A DNA stretch of 64,000 nucleotides from Oleiagrimonas sp035690885. Lineage in GTDB: Bacteria; Pseudomonadota; Gammaproteobacteria; Xanthomonadales; Rhodanobacteraceae. Made by a program: the position numbers and the translations under genes. Shown piece after piece: positions 44,097-51,389 of this stretch. How positions within the stretch are numbered: position 1 is the first letter of the stretch; every line of letters starts with the position of its first letter. The notes under the pieces were generated by a model. The model saw only the letters and a program-made list of their open reading frames with translations. It searched no databases and had not been told where the DNA came from. The DNA lies in the NCBI GenBank assembly GCA_035690885.1, contig DASSKC010000116.1:1-64000 (forward strand). The letters run 5' to 3'.

Positions 44097-45944
44097 TTAT
44101 GCCGCTTGGCGCGATGCGCGTTTGCGGTCGTTCTCGGTCAGGTGCTTCTTGCGCAGGCGGATGGCCTTGGGCGTGACCTCGACCAGCTCGTCGTCCTGAA
44201 TGAATTCCAGCGCCTGTTCCAGCGACAGCTTCACCGGCGGCACCAGGTTCAGTGCATCGTCCTTGCCGGACGCGCGCACGTTGGTGAGCTGCTTGCCGCG
44301 TAGGGCGTTGACGGTCAGGTCATTGTCCTTGGAGTGGATGCCGACCAGCTGACCTTCGTAGATCTCGGTGTTGGCGTCGATCAGCATGCGGCCGCGATCC
44401 TGCAGGTTGAACAGCGCGTAGGCCGGCGCCGAGCCGGTGCCGTTGGAAATCAGCACGCCGTTGGAGCGCTTGCCGATGATGCCGTCGGCACGCGGGCCGT
44501 AATGATCGAACACGTGGAACAGCAGGCCGGTGCCGGCGGTGAGCGTCTTGAATTCGGTCTGGAAGCCGATCAGGCCGCGCGCCGGAATCATGTAATCCAG
44601 GCGCACACGACCCTGGCCGTCGGGCGTCATGTTCTTGAGCTGGCCCTTGCGCACGCCGAGCTTTTCCATCACGCCGCCCTGGTAGGCATCTTCCATGTCC
44701 ACGACCAGTTGCTCGTACGGCTCTTCGACCACGCCGTCGACTTCGCGGGTGACCACTTCCGGACGCGACACGCCCAGCTCGTAGCCTTCGCGGCGCATGG
44801 TCTCGATCAGGATCGACAGGTGCAGCTCGCCACGGCCGGAAACCTTGAACTTGTCCGGGTCGACCGTGTCTTCCACGCGCAGTGCGACGTTGTGCAGCAT
44901 CTCGCGGTGCAGACGCTCGCGGATCTGGCGGCTGGTGATGTACTTGCCGCCGTTGACGTCCTTTTTGCCCACGAACGGCGAGTTGTTGACCTGGAAGGTC
45001 ATGGAAATGGTCGGCTCGTCCACGGACAGCGCGGGCAGCGCCTCGGGCGTGTCCGGCGCGCACACGGTGTCGGAAATGCTCAGGTTTTCGATGCCGCTGA
45101 TGGCAATGATGTCGCCGGCGCGGGCCGACTCGACTTCGGTGCGATCCAGGCCCAGAAAGCCCAGCACCTGCAGCACCTTGCCCGAACGCTTCTTGCCTTC
45201 GCGGTCGACGATGGCGACCGGCATGTTGGTGCGCACGCTGCCGCGCTCGACCCGGCCCACGCCGATCACGCCGACGTAGCTGGAATAGTCCAGCTGGCTG
45301 ACGCGCATCTGGAACGGGCCATCGGGGTCGACATTGGGCGCGTCGACTTTCTCCACGATGGTTTCGAACAGCGGCGTCATGTCGCCTTCGCGCACGCTGT
45401 CCTCGAGGCCGGCATAGCCTTGCAGGCCGGAGGTGTAGACCACCGGGAAATCCAGTTGTTCGTCACTGGCGCCGAGTTTGTCGAACAGGTCGAACGTGGC
45501 GTCCAGCACCCATTCCGGGCGCGCGCCGGGACGGTCGACCTTGTTGATCACCACGATCGGCTTGAAGCCCATGTCGAAGGCCTTCTGGGTGACGAAGCGC
45601 GTCTGCGGCATCGGGCCGTCGAAGGCATCGACCAGCACCAGCACCGAGTCGACCATCGACAACACGCGCTCGACCTCGCCGCCGAAATCGGCGTGTCCGG
45701 GGGTGTCGACGATGTTGATGCGCCAGGTCTCGCCGTCCTTGTCGGTCCAGCGGATGGCCGTGTTCTTGGACAAGATGGTGATGCCGCGCTCGCGCTCCAG
45801 ATCGTTCGAATCCATGGCGCGATCCGGGATCACCTCGCGCTCGGCGAGCGTACCGGACTGCTTGAGCAGCTGGTCGACCAGGGTGGTCTTGCCGTGGTCG
45901 ACATGGGCGACGATGGCGATATTGCGCAGTTTTTCGAGCGACAT
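44097..45944 (-). CDS. typA: Ribosome-associated GTPase TypA/BipA
   Basis: Translational GTPase of the EF-G group, 615 aa, needed for ribosome assembly at low temperature and stress. G1 AHVDHGKTTLVDQLL (about residues 12-26), RGITILSKNTAI, G3 DTPGHADFGGEVERV, G4 NKVDRPGARPEW; domain III/V and the C-terminal domain contain SRGRGELHLSILIE-type and PARGLIGFQTEF, GIIGKRSNGVLISN. Start MSLEKLRNIAIVAHVD at 45944 matches the family. Divergent from the cyclophilin gene. Confidence 0.96.
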   Translation of the reverse strand: MSLEKLRNIAIVAHVDHGKTTLVDQLLKQSGTLAEREVIPDRAMDSNDLERERGITILSKNTAIRWTDKDGETWRINIVDTPGHADFGGEVERVLSMVDSVLVLVDAFDGPMPQTRFVTQKAFDMGFKPIVVINKVDRPGARPEWVLDATFDLFDKLGASDEQLDFPVVYTSGLQGYAGLEDSVREGDMTPLFETIVEKVDAPNVDPDGPFQMRVSQLDYSSYVGVIGVGRVERGSVRTNMPVAIVDREGKKRSGKVLQVLGFLGLDRTEVESARAGDIIAISGIENLSISDTVCAPDTPEALPALSVDEPTISMTFQVNNSPFVGKKDVNGGKYITSRQIRERLHREMLHNVALRVEDTVDPDKFKVSGRGELHLSILIETMRREGYELGVSRPEVVTREVDGVVEEPYEQLVVDMEDAYQGGVMEKLGVRKGQLKNMTPDGQGRVRLDYMIPARGLIGFQTEFKTLTAGTGLLFHVFDHYGPRADGIIGKRSNGVLISNGTGSAPAYALFNLQDRGRMLIDANTEIYEGQLVGIHSKDNDLTVNALRGKQLTNVRASGKDDALNLVPPVKLSLEQALEFIQDDELVEVTPKAIRLRKKHLTENDRKRASRQAA

Positions 45945-45998
45945 GGGAAATCGACCGGATCTGACGATCGGTCGCCTGTGGTAGAAAGCGAACCCCCA

Positions 45999-46004
45999 AT
46001 TATA
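45999..46004 (-). promoter_or_regulatory. -10 box upstream of typA
   Basis: Perfect TATAAT on the minus strand, about 55 bp upstream of the typA start. No convincing -35 at 17 bp. A GACCGGTC palindrome lies just upstream (46012-46019). Confidence 0.45.
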
Positions 46005-46046
46005 GGGCAAAGTGACCGGTCGCGAACGACCGACCGTGCATTCATT

Positions 46047-46052
46047 TATAAT
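46047..46052 (+). promoter_or_regulatory. -10 box upstream of the cyclophilin gene
   Basis: Perfect TATAAT, 31 bp before the ATG; -35 not convincing. It lies 43 bp from the opposing typA -10, so the two promoters share one short regulatory region. Confidence 0.5.
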
Positions 46053-46083
46053 TGCCGGCTTGATTGCAATCCGAGAACCCACC

Positions 46084-46593
46084 ATGAGCATTACTGCCAC
46101 CGTGCATACCAACCGCGGTCCGATCCATCTGAACCTGCATGACGACAAGGCGCCGCTGACCGTGGCCAACTTTGTCAACCTGGTTCGGCGCGGGTTTTAC
46201 GATGGTCTTTCGTTCCATCGTGTCATCCCCGATTTCATGGTTCAGGGCGGCTGCCCCGAAGGCAGTGGCCGCGGTGGCCCGGGCTACCGTTTCGAGGACG
46301 AGTTCGACGCCAGCCTGCGTCACGACAAGCCGGGCGTGTTGTCGATGGCCAATGCCGGCCCGGGCACCAATGGCAGCCAGTTTTTCATCACCCATGGCGC
46401 CACCCCGTGGCTGGACGGCAAGCACAGCGTGTTTGGCAGCGTGGTGGCCGACGCCGACCAGGACGTGGTCAACGCCATTGTCCAGGGCGACAACATCGAC
46501 AAGGTCGAGCTTGAAGGCGACGTCGATGCGCTGCTGGAAAGCCAGGGCGAGCGCGTGGCCGATTGGAACAAGACGCTCGACGCGCGCGCCTGA
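46084..46593 (+). CDS. ppiB: Cytosolic peptidyl-prolyl cis-trans isomerase (cyclophilin)
   Basis: 169 aa, no signal peptide. Cyclophilin core: LHDDKAPLTVANFVNLVRRGFYDGLSFHRVIPDFMVQGGCPEGSGRGGPGYRFEDEF with catalytic Arg in FHRVI, then VLSMANAGPGTNGSQFFITHGATPWLDGKHSVFG. Catalyses prolyl isomerisation during folding. Start ATG at 46084. Followed by a pair of palindromic repeats. Confidence 0.95.
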   Translation: MSITATVHTNRGPIHLNLHDDKAPLTVANFVNLVRRGFYDGLSFHRVIPDFMVQGGCPEGSGRGGPGYRFEDEFDASLRHDKPGVLSMANAGPGTNGSQFFITHGATPWLDGKHSVFGSVVADADQDVVNAIVQGDNIDKVELEGDVDALLESQGERVADWNKTLDARA

Positions 46594-46626
46594 CACGATA
46601 CGTGTGCTCCCGTTTGTGTAGCCGGC

Positions 46627-46703
46627 GTAGGTCGGGTTGGCTTCATCAACCCGACATGGCGTGGCGCGATGTCGGGTTACACCTGCGGCTCAACCCGACC
46701 TGC
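46627..46703 (+). repeat. Palindromic repeat, family 1, copy C
   Basis: GTAGGTCGGGTTGGCTTCAT at the start, second stem GTCGGGTTACACC / GGCTCAACCCGACC. Same orientation as copy A, 76 bp, with changed bases at the 3' end (CCTGC). Confidence 0.85.
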
Positions 46704-46716
46704 ACAACTGGCCCCA

Positions 46717-46739
46717 TCGCGCACAGGGTACGCTCCTGC
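46717..46739 (-). repeat. Solo REP half of family 3
   Basis: TCGCGCACAGGGTACGCTCC, one base from the right arm of the 21841-21918 REPIN; no partner within 100 bp. Lies 21 bp before the AEC gene start. Confidence 0.7.
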
Positions 46740-46759
46740 GCGGTAATCTGGAGAGCATC

Positions 46760-47662
46760 ATGAGTTCCCTGTTGATGCTGTTCGCCTGTCTGGTGCTGGG
46801 CTATCTGGTGGCGCGGTACTGCCGGCCACCGGACAACATGGTTGACGGCCTGAACTGGTGGGTGCTGCGCATCGCGTTGCCGGCGCTGGTGCTGGAGCTG
46901 ATCCCGCAGCTGCAATTCGATGCCGATTTGTGGTTTGCCGCGGCGACGATCTGGATCGGGTTTTGCGGCGCCTGGCTGGTGTTCGGCTTGCTGGGGCCGC
47001 GCCTGGGCTGGTCGCGCGGACGCATCGGTGCGCTGATCCTGGTTTGCGGGCTGGGCAACACGACGTTTCTCGGCTATCCGTTGGTGTCGGCCTTGCGCGG
47101 CAGGGACGCGCTGGGCGTGGCGGTGATCAGCGACCAGTTCGGCAGCTTTCCGATCCTGGTCACGCTGGCGGTGGTGGTCGCGTCGATGTACGCCGGCCTC
47201 AAGCCGCATCCGGTGAAGATCGCCAAACGCATCTTCACGTTTCCGGCGTTCATCGCGTTGTTGCTGGGTATCGCGGTCAATGTTGCGGGCGGTTGGCCAC
47301 CCATCATTCATGACGCGCTGGTGCCGTTGGCCGCGACGTTGACACCGGTCGCGCTGTTTTCCGTCGGCCTGCGCTTCAAGGTCAACCTGGGTAGCCGGCA
47401 GATGCTCGGGGCCGCGGCCATGGGCTGGACCTGGAAACTGCTGGCCGCGCCGGCGTTGGCTTGGCTGCTGGCGGATCTGGCCAGCGTGCATGGGCGTATT
47501 TTCCATGTCGGCGTATTGCAGGCGGGCATGGCGCCGATGGTGTCGGCCACGATTCTCGCCACCGAGTACGATCTTGATCCGCCGTTGGCCAATTCGATCC
47601 TCGGCATCGGCATCGTGCTGTCACTGGCCACGGTGCCGATGTGGAACTTCGCGATGGGGTAG
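46760..47662 (+). CDS. AEC (auxin efflux carrier) family permease
   Basis: 300 aa, ten-helix membrane protein of the BART superfamily; bacterial members export or import small organic acids, the substrate here is unknown. Family features include the conserved helix LILVCGLGNTTFLGYPLVSAL (about residues 93-113), TLTPVALFSVGLRFKV and GMAPMVSATILATEYDLDPPLANSILGIGI. Start at 46760 has GGAGAG upstream. The last codons and stop lie in the neighbouring palindrome. Confidence 0.88.
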   Translation: MSSLLMLFACLVLGYLVARYCRPPDNMVDGLNWWVLRIALPALVLELIPQLQFDADLWFAAATIWIGFCGAWLVFGLLGPRLGWSRGRIGALILVCGLGNTTFLGYPLVSALRGRDALGVAVISDQFGSFPILVTLAVVVASMYAGLKPHPVKIAKRIFTFPAFIALLLGIAVNVAGGWPPIIHDALVPLAATLTPVALFSVGLRFKVNLGSRQMLGAAAMGWTWKLLAAPALAWLLADLASVHGRIFHVGVLQAGMAPMVSATILATEYDLDPPLANSILGIGIVLSLATVPMWNFAMG

Positions 47663-47745
47663 CCTGTCGGACTTATGAAGAAGCGGCGGAAATATGGCCT
47701 CGCGCAGTCGAATTTTCGCTTTCGACTCCATAAGTCCGACAGGCT
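47659..47745. repeat. Long palindrome GTAGCCTGTCGGACTTATG
   Basis: 17-bp exact inverted arms (47661-47677 and 47729-47745) plus an inner stem AGTCGAA / TTTCGACT (47706-47727 region). It begins with GTAG like the other families but differs in sequence. Spans the AEC stop and ends 15 bp before hslR; could act as a processing or termination hairpin. Confidence 0.8.
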
Positions 47746-47759
47746 GCTAGGCTGCGCGC

Positions 47760-48146
47760 ATGAGTGACGACAGCGCAGTACGAGCCGACGTGTGGTTGTG
47801 GGCCGCACGCTTTTTCAAGACGCGACGCCTGAGTCGCGAGGCGATTGATGGCGGCAAGGTCACGCTCAATGATGCCGGCTGCAAGCCATCCAAACTGGTC
47901 AAGGCAGGCGATCGCTTGCACGTCACGCGTGGCGAAGATCGCTTCGACATCGAAGTGCTGGCCGTGTCCACCAAGCGCGGTCCGGCCACGGTGGCGCAAA
48001 CGCTGTACCAGGAAAGCGAGGCCAGCCGCGAGGCACGCGAAGAGCGCCGCGCCATGGCGCGGCTGAGTCGCCCCGTGCGCCCCGACGCACGCCCCGACAA
48101 GGCCGCGCGCCGCGCCCTGCGTCGCTTCAAGCACGGCGGCACGTAG
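47760..48146 (+). CDS. hslR: RNA-binding S4 domain protein (heat shock protein 15, HslR)
   Basis: 128 aa. S4 RNA-binding fold at the N-terminus: RADVWLWAARFFKTRRLSREAIDGGKVTLNDAGCKPSKLVKAGDRLHV (about residues 8-55), then a basic, Arg-rich C-terminal tail. HslR rescues 50S subunits carrying peptidyl-tRNA. The stop TAG is part of a GTAGGAGCGGCG sequence, a REP half. Its last 20 bp overlap the convergent Lrp gene. Confidence 0.92.
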   Translation: MSDDSAVRADVWLWAARFFKTRRLSREAIDGGKVTLNDAGCKPSKLVKAGDRLHVTRGEDRFDIEVLAVSTKRGPATVAQTLYQESEASREAREERRAMARLSRPVRPDARPDKAARRALRRFKHGGT

Positions 48147-48612
48147 GAGCGGCGTCGTAAACCGGGACGCCGGGGTTGCGCTGGAAGGCGAAGATCAAAC
48201 TGGTTTCGATGCGCGAGACTTCCGGACGCGTGGTGAAGGCATCAAGCACGAAGTCGCGCAAGTGGTCGCTGTCGTGGACGGCCACATGCACCAGAAAATC
48301 ATCGGCGCCGGCGACGTGATAGAACGCCAGCACCTCACGCAGGGTTTGCAGGTGCACATTGAAGGCGGCCACTTCCTGGCGTGAATGCCGCTCCAGTCGC
48401 ACGCTGATCATGGCCTGCAGACCGATGCCGATGGCGCCGGGTGCGATCTCGGCGTGGTAGCCCTTGATGACGCCGGCTTCGTGCAGGCGGCGCACCCGCT
48501 CCAGCGCCGTCGACGGGGCAATGCCCGCGCGTTCGGCCAGGGTCTTGTTGGGCAGTCGCGCGTTTGTGCGCAATTGCTGCAAAAGCGCGAAGTCGATTCG
48601 GTCGAGCTGCAT
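48127..48612 (-). CDS. Lrp/AsnC-family transcriptional regulator
   Basis: 161 aa: N-terminal winged HTH (DFALLQQLRTNARLPNKTLAERAGIAPSTALERVRRLHEAGVIKGYHAEI) and C-terminal RAM ligand domain (AMISVRLERHSRQEVAAFNVHLQ, FYHVAGADDFLVHVAVHDSDHLRDFV). Divergent from a PLP sulfur-amino-acid lyase 94 bp away, the arrangement of mdeR-mdeA in Pseudomonas; an amino acid is the likely effector. Two neighbours share the operator region. Its C-terminus overlaps hslR. Confidence 0.92.
   Translation of the reverse strand: MQLDRIDFALLQQLRTNARLPNKTLAERAGIAPSTALERVRRLHEAGVIKGYHAEIAPGAIGIGLQAMISVRLERHSRQEVAAFNVHLQTLREVLAFYHVAGADDFLVHVAVHDSDHLRDFVLDAFTTRPEVSRIETSLIFAFQRNPGVPVYDAAPTCRRA
48143..48154. repeat. Solo REP half GTAGGAGCGGCG
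   Basis: Matches the first 12 bases of the family 2 REP and contains the hslR stop codon (TAG at 48144-48146). The hairpin that would follow is replaced by TCGTAAACC, so this may be a decayed copy or chance. Confidence 0.5.
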
Positions 48613-48662
48613 GGAATGGCCTGATCACGAAATAATGTTCGACACGATGATTATAGATCAAT

Positions 48663-48682
48663 CCATGATTCTACAATCATGG
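48663..48682. promoter_or_regulatory. Dyad CCATGATT-CTAC-AATCATGG, probable Lrp-type operator
   Basis: Perfect 8-bp inverted repeat in the AT-rich spacer between the regulator and lyase genes; flanking ATGATTATAGAT repeats a half-site upstream. Position suits autorepression and control of the divergent lyase. Confidence 0.6.
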
Positions 48683-48706
48683 CAATTGTCCGAACTGAGT
48701 ATCGTC

Positions 48707-49891
48707 ATGACGCACCCGCAGACCCAGGCCGTGCATGCCGGCCGCGAAGACTTCGCCGAGCTGGGCGTGCATGCGCCGCCGATCGACCTTTCCACCACGT
48801 ATCCGGTGCGCGACCTCGCCGAAGGCACGGCCAGCTTCGATGCCCTGGTGGGTGGCGAGGCCTCGGCGGCCAACCCGATCTACGCGCGCCTGTTCAATCC
48901 GACCGTGGCCCGCTTCGAGCGTGCGCTGGCGGCGATGGAAGATTGCAGCGATGCGGTGGCATTTGCCTCGGGCATGGCGGCGGCCTCGGCCGTGTTGCTG
49001 GCTGCGCGCGCGCATGGTGACCATGTGCTGGCGATCCGTCCGCTGTACGGTACCCACGACCATCTGCTCGATTCGGGCTTGATGGGCCTGCCGGTGCGCT
49101 GGACCACGGCGGACGCGTTGGCATCGGACATCAACGCCGACACCGCACTGGTCATCATCGAGACGCCGGCCAACCCGACCCTGGATCTGGTCGATATCGA
49201 GGGCGTGGTCGCGGCCGCCGGTGACGTGCCGGTGATGGTCGATTCCACCTTCGCCACGCCGGTGTTGCAGCAGCCGGCGAAGTTCGGCGCGACGCTGGTG
49301 ATGCACAGCGCCACCAAATTCCTCGGTGGCCATGGCGACGTGATCGCCGGCGTCGTGGCCTGCAACGAAGTGTGGGCGGCCTCGCTGCGGCAGGTGCGCG
49401 CGGCGACCGGTGGCCTGCTGCATCCGCTGGGTGCCTACCTGCTGCACCGAGGTTTGCCGACACTGAATCTGCGGGTGCAGGCGGCACAGGCCAATGCCAG
49501 CGTGCTGGCCGAGCGCCTGGTGAAGCACGACGCGGTGTCGGCGGTGCATTATCCGGGCCTGGGAACCGTAAAGAACGCGCACTTGCTGGGCTCGCAGATG
49601 AGCGGTCCCGGCACCCTGATCAGCTTCGACCTCAAGGGCGGACATGCTGCCGCCGCCGACTTGATGCGCCGCGTTGAAGTAGCCACCCCGGCAGTCAGCC
49701 TGGGATCGGTGGATACCTTGATCCAGCATCCGGCAGGCCTGACCCATCGCGTGGTCGACGCCGACACGCAGGCCCAATATGGAATCACTCCGGGCCTTGT
49801 GCGCCTGTCCGTCGGCATCGAGCATGTCGACGATTTGTGGGACGACCTGGTGCAGGCGCTGGAGACGAACGGCGAGGCGCGGGCGGCGTAA
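48707..49891 (+). CDS. PLP-dependent trans-sulfuration enzyme (cystathionine/methionine lyase type)
   Basis: 394 aa, aspartate aminotransferase fold type I. YARLFNPTVARFERALAAMEDC, SGMAAASAVLLAARAHGDHVL, PLYGTHDHLL, PANPTLDLVDI, VDSTFATPVLQQP and the PLP lysine in MHSATKFLGGHGDVIAG (about residue 205) are present, as is SLGSVDTLIQHPA near the end. The cysteine of methionine gamma-lyase (LYGC) is Thr here, so methionine gamma-lyase activity is not assured; cystathionine lyase/synthase or homocysteine lyase are alternatives. Start ATG at 48707. Confidence 0.9.
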   Translation: MTHPQTQAVHAGREDFAELGVHAPPIDLSTTYPVRDLAEGTASFDALVGGEASAANPIYARLFNPTVARFERALAAMEDCSDAVAFASGMAAASAVLLAARAHGDHVLAIRPLYGTHDHLLDSGLMGLPVRWTTADALASDINADTALVIIETPANPTLDLVDIEGVVAAAGDVPVMVDSTFATPVLQQPAKFGATLVMHSATKFLGGHGDVIAGVVACNEVWAASLRQVRAATGGLLHPLGAYLLHRGLPTLNLRVQAAQANASVLAERLVKHDAVSAVHYPGLGTVKNAHLLGSQMSGPGTLISFDLKGGHAAAADLMRRVEVATPAVSLGSVDTLIQHPAGLTHRVVDADTQAQYGITPGLVRLSVGIEHVDDLWDDLVQALETNGEARAA

Positions 49892-49908
49892 GAAACGCCT
49901 GGAGCGTG

Positions 49909-51279
49909 TCAGTCGTCCGGCTCGCGGACGCTCGCCAGCAATGTGGGAATCAGTTCCGATACCGTCGGGTGGATGGGCACGGCGCGCTGCAGCTGCGTGG
50001 CCGTGGCATCCACGCTCATCATGTCGATGATGCCGTGGATCGCTTCGTCGCCCCCGGTGCCGAGGATGGCTGCACCCAGTATTTTCCGGCTTTCCGCGTC
50101 GATGACGACCTTCATGAAACCTTGTGTCTCGTCTTTCTCGACGGCGCGTCCGACCCTGGTCATCGGTCGTTTGCCGACAAGATACGGGCGATCGCGCTTG
50201 CGTGCCGCCGCTTCGGTCAGGCCGACGCGGCCCAGCGGTGGGTCGATGTACAGGGCGTAGCCGCTGACACGCTCGCTGAGACGTCGCGATTCGCCATCAA
50301 GCAGGTTCGCGGCGATGATTTCGAAATCGTTGTAGGCGGTGTGCGTGAATGCGCCACGGCCGTTGCAGTCGCCCAGTGCCCAGATGCCGGGCACGTTGGT
50401 GCATAGTTCGTCGTCGACGGTGATGTAACCGCGTGCATCCATCGCCACGCCGGCCTTGTCCAGGTCAAGGTCGTCCGTGTTGGGCGTGCGGCCCACCGCC
50501 ACCAGCACGTGGCTGCATGCGAGCGCATCGCCATCGAGCGTGGCCGTGATGGATTCCTGGTCGCGCCCGAACGCGATGTCGGTGACGCCGGTGCGGATGC
50601 TGATGCCTTCACCTTCCAGTATGTCGCTCACCGCTGCCGAGACGTCTTCGTCCTCGCGACCGATCAGACGCGGACCTTTCTCCACCACCGTCACGCGGGC
50701 ACCAAAACGGCGGTACATCTGAGCGTACTCCAGGCCGATGTAGCTGCCGCCGATGATCAGCAGGTGACTTGGTACGTGGTCGAGTTCCAGCATGGTGCTG
50801 TTGGTCAGCCAAGGCACGTCGTGCAGACCCGGCATGTCCGGCACGGAGGCCCTGCCGCCGACATCGAGGAAAATTCGTGGTGCCTCCAGTTGGTCGTCGC
50901 CAACGCGCAGGCGATGCGTGTCCTCGAATCTTGCGTGGCCTTCGATCACCGTGCACCCATCCATGCCCTCCAGCCACGCGCGCACGCCTTGGCGCGCATT
51001 GGCGATGACCGTGTCGGCGCGCGCTTTGATCCTGGCCATGTCGATGCCGACGTTGCCTTCGAGCATCACGCCGAAGTCGGCCGCGCGTCGGGCCATGTGT
51101 GCGGCGCGTGCGCTGGCGACCAGGGTCTTGGTCGGCATGCAGCCGGTATTGACGCAGGTACCGCCAAACCACTTGCGCTCGATGAGAGCGACCGACTGGC
51201 CGGCTTCGGTCAGCCGGCCCGCGAGCGATGGGCCGGCCTGTCCCGCGCCGACAATGATGGCGTCGAACTGGCGATTCAT
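49909..51279 (-). CDS. FAD-dependent pyridine nucleotide-disulfide oxidoreductase
   Basis: 456 aa, close in plan to dihydrolipoyl dehydrogenase and mercuric reductase. FAD site IIVGAGQAGPSLAGRL at residues 8-23, redox pair in GGTCVNTGCMPTKTL (about 40-54), NAD site LLIIGGSYIGLEYAQMYRRFG, second FAD site GIWALGDCNGRGAFTHTAYND and a C-terminal dimer domain with AVPIHPTVSELIPTLL carrying the catalytic His-x4-Glu. No HMA metal-binding domain or C-terminal vicinal cysteines, so mercuric reduction is unlikely. Lone gene; physiological partner unknown. Confidence 0.9.
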   Translation of the reverse strand: MNRQFDAIIVGAGQAGPSLAGRLTEAGQSVALIERKWFGGTCVNTGCMPTKTLVASARAAHMARRAADFGVMLEGNVGIDMARIKARADTVIANARQGVRAWLEGMDGCTVIEGHARFEDTHRLRVGDDQLEAPRIFLDVGGRASVPDMPGLHDVPWLTNSTMLELDHVPSHLLIIGGSYIGLEYAQMYRRFGARVTVVEKGPRLIGREDEDVSAAVSDILEGEGISIRTGVTDIAFGRDQESITATLDGDALACSHVLVAVGRTPNTDDLDLDKAGVAMDARGYITVDDELCTNVPGIWALGDCNGRGAFTHTAYNDFEIIAANLLDGESRRLSERVSGYALYIDPPLGRVGLTEAAARKRDRPYLVGKRPMTRVGRAVEKDETQGFMKVVIDAESRKILGAAILGTGGDEAIHGIIDMMSVDATATQLQRAVPIHPTVSELIPTLLASVREPDD

Positions 51280-51389
51280 GGAGACCTCGGCGTGCAGGGA
51301 ACGAGTCACCGAGGGTACTGCGCGTTGATGGCCGGGCGTAGCCGTTGCCCACGCCACCGTTCACGTTTCTGTCGGGTGCCGGTCGGCCC

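Noticed and set aside
46012..46019. GACCGGTC palindrome between typA and the cyclophilin gene as an operator
   Set aside because: Eight-base palindromes are common in GC-rich DNA and no matching site or regulator was found.
44334..46142. Open frame of about 600 codons antisense to typA
   Set aside because: Val/His/Gln-rich shadow typical of reverse frames here; typA is full length.
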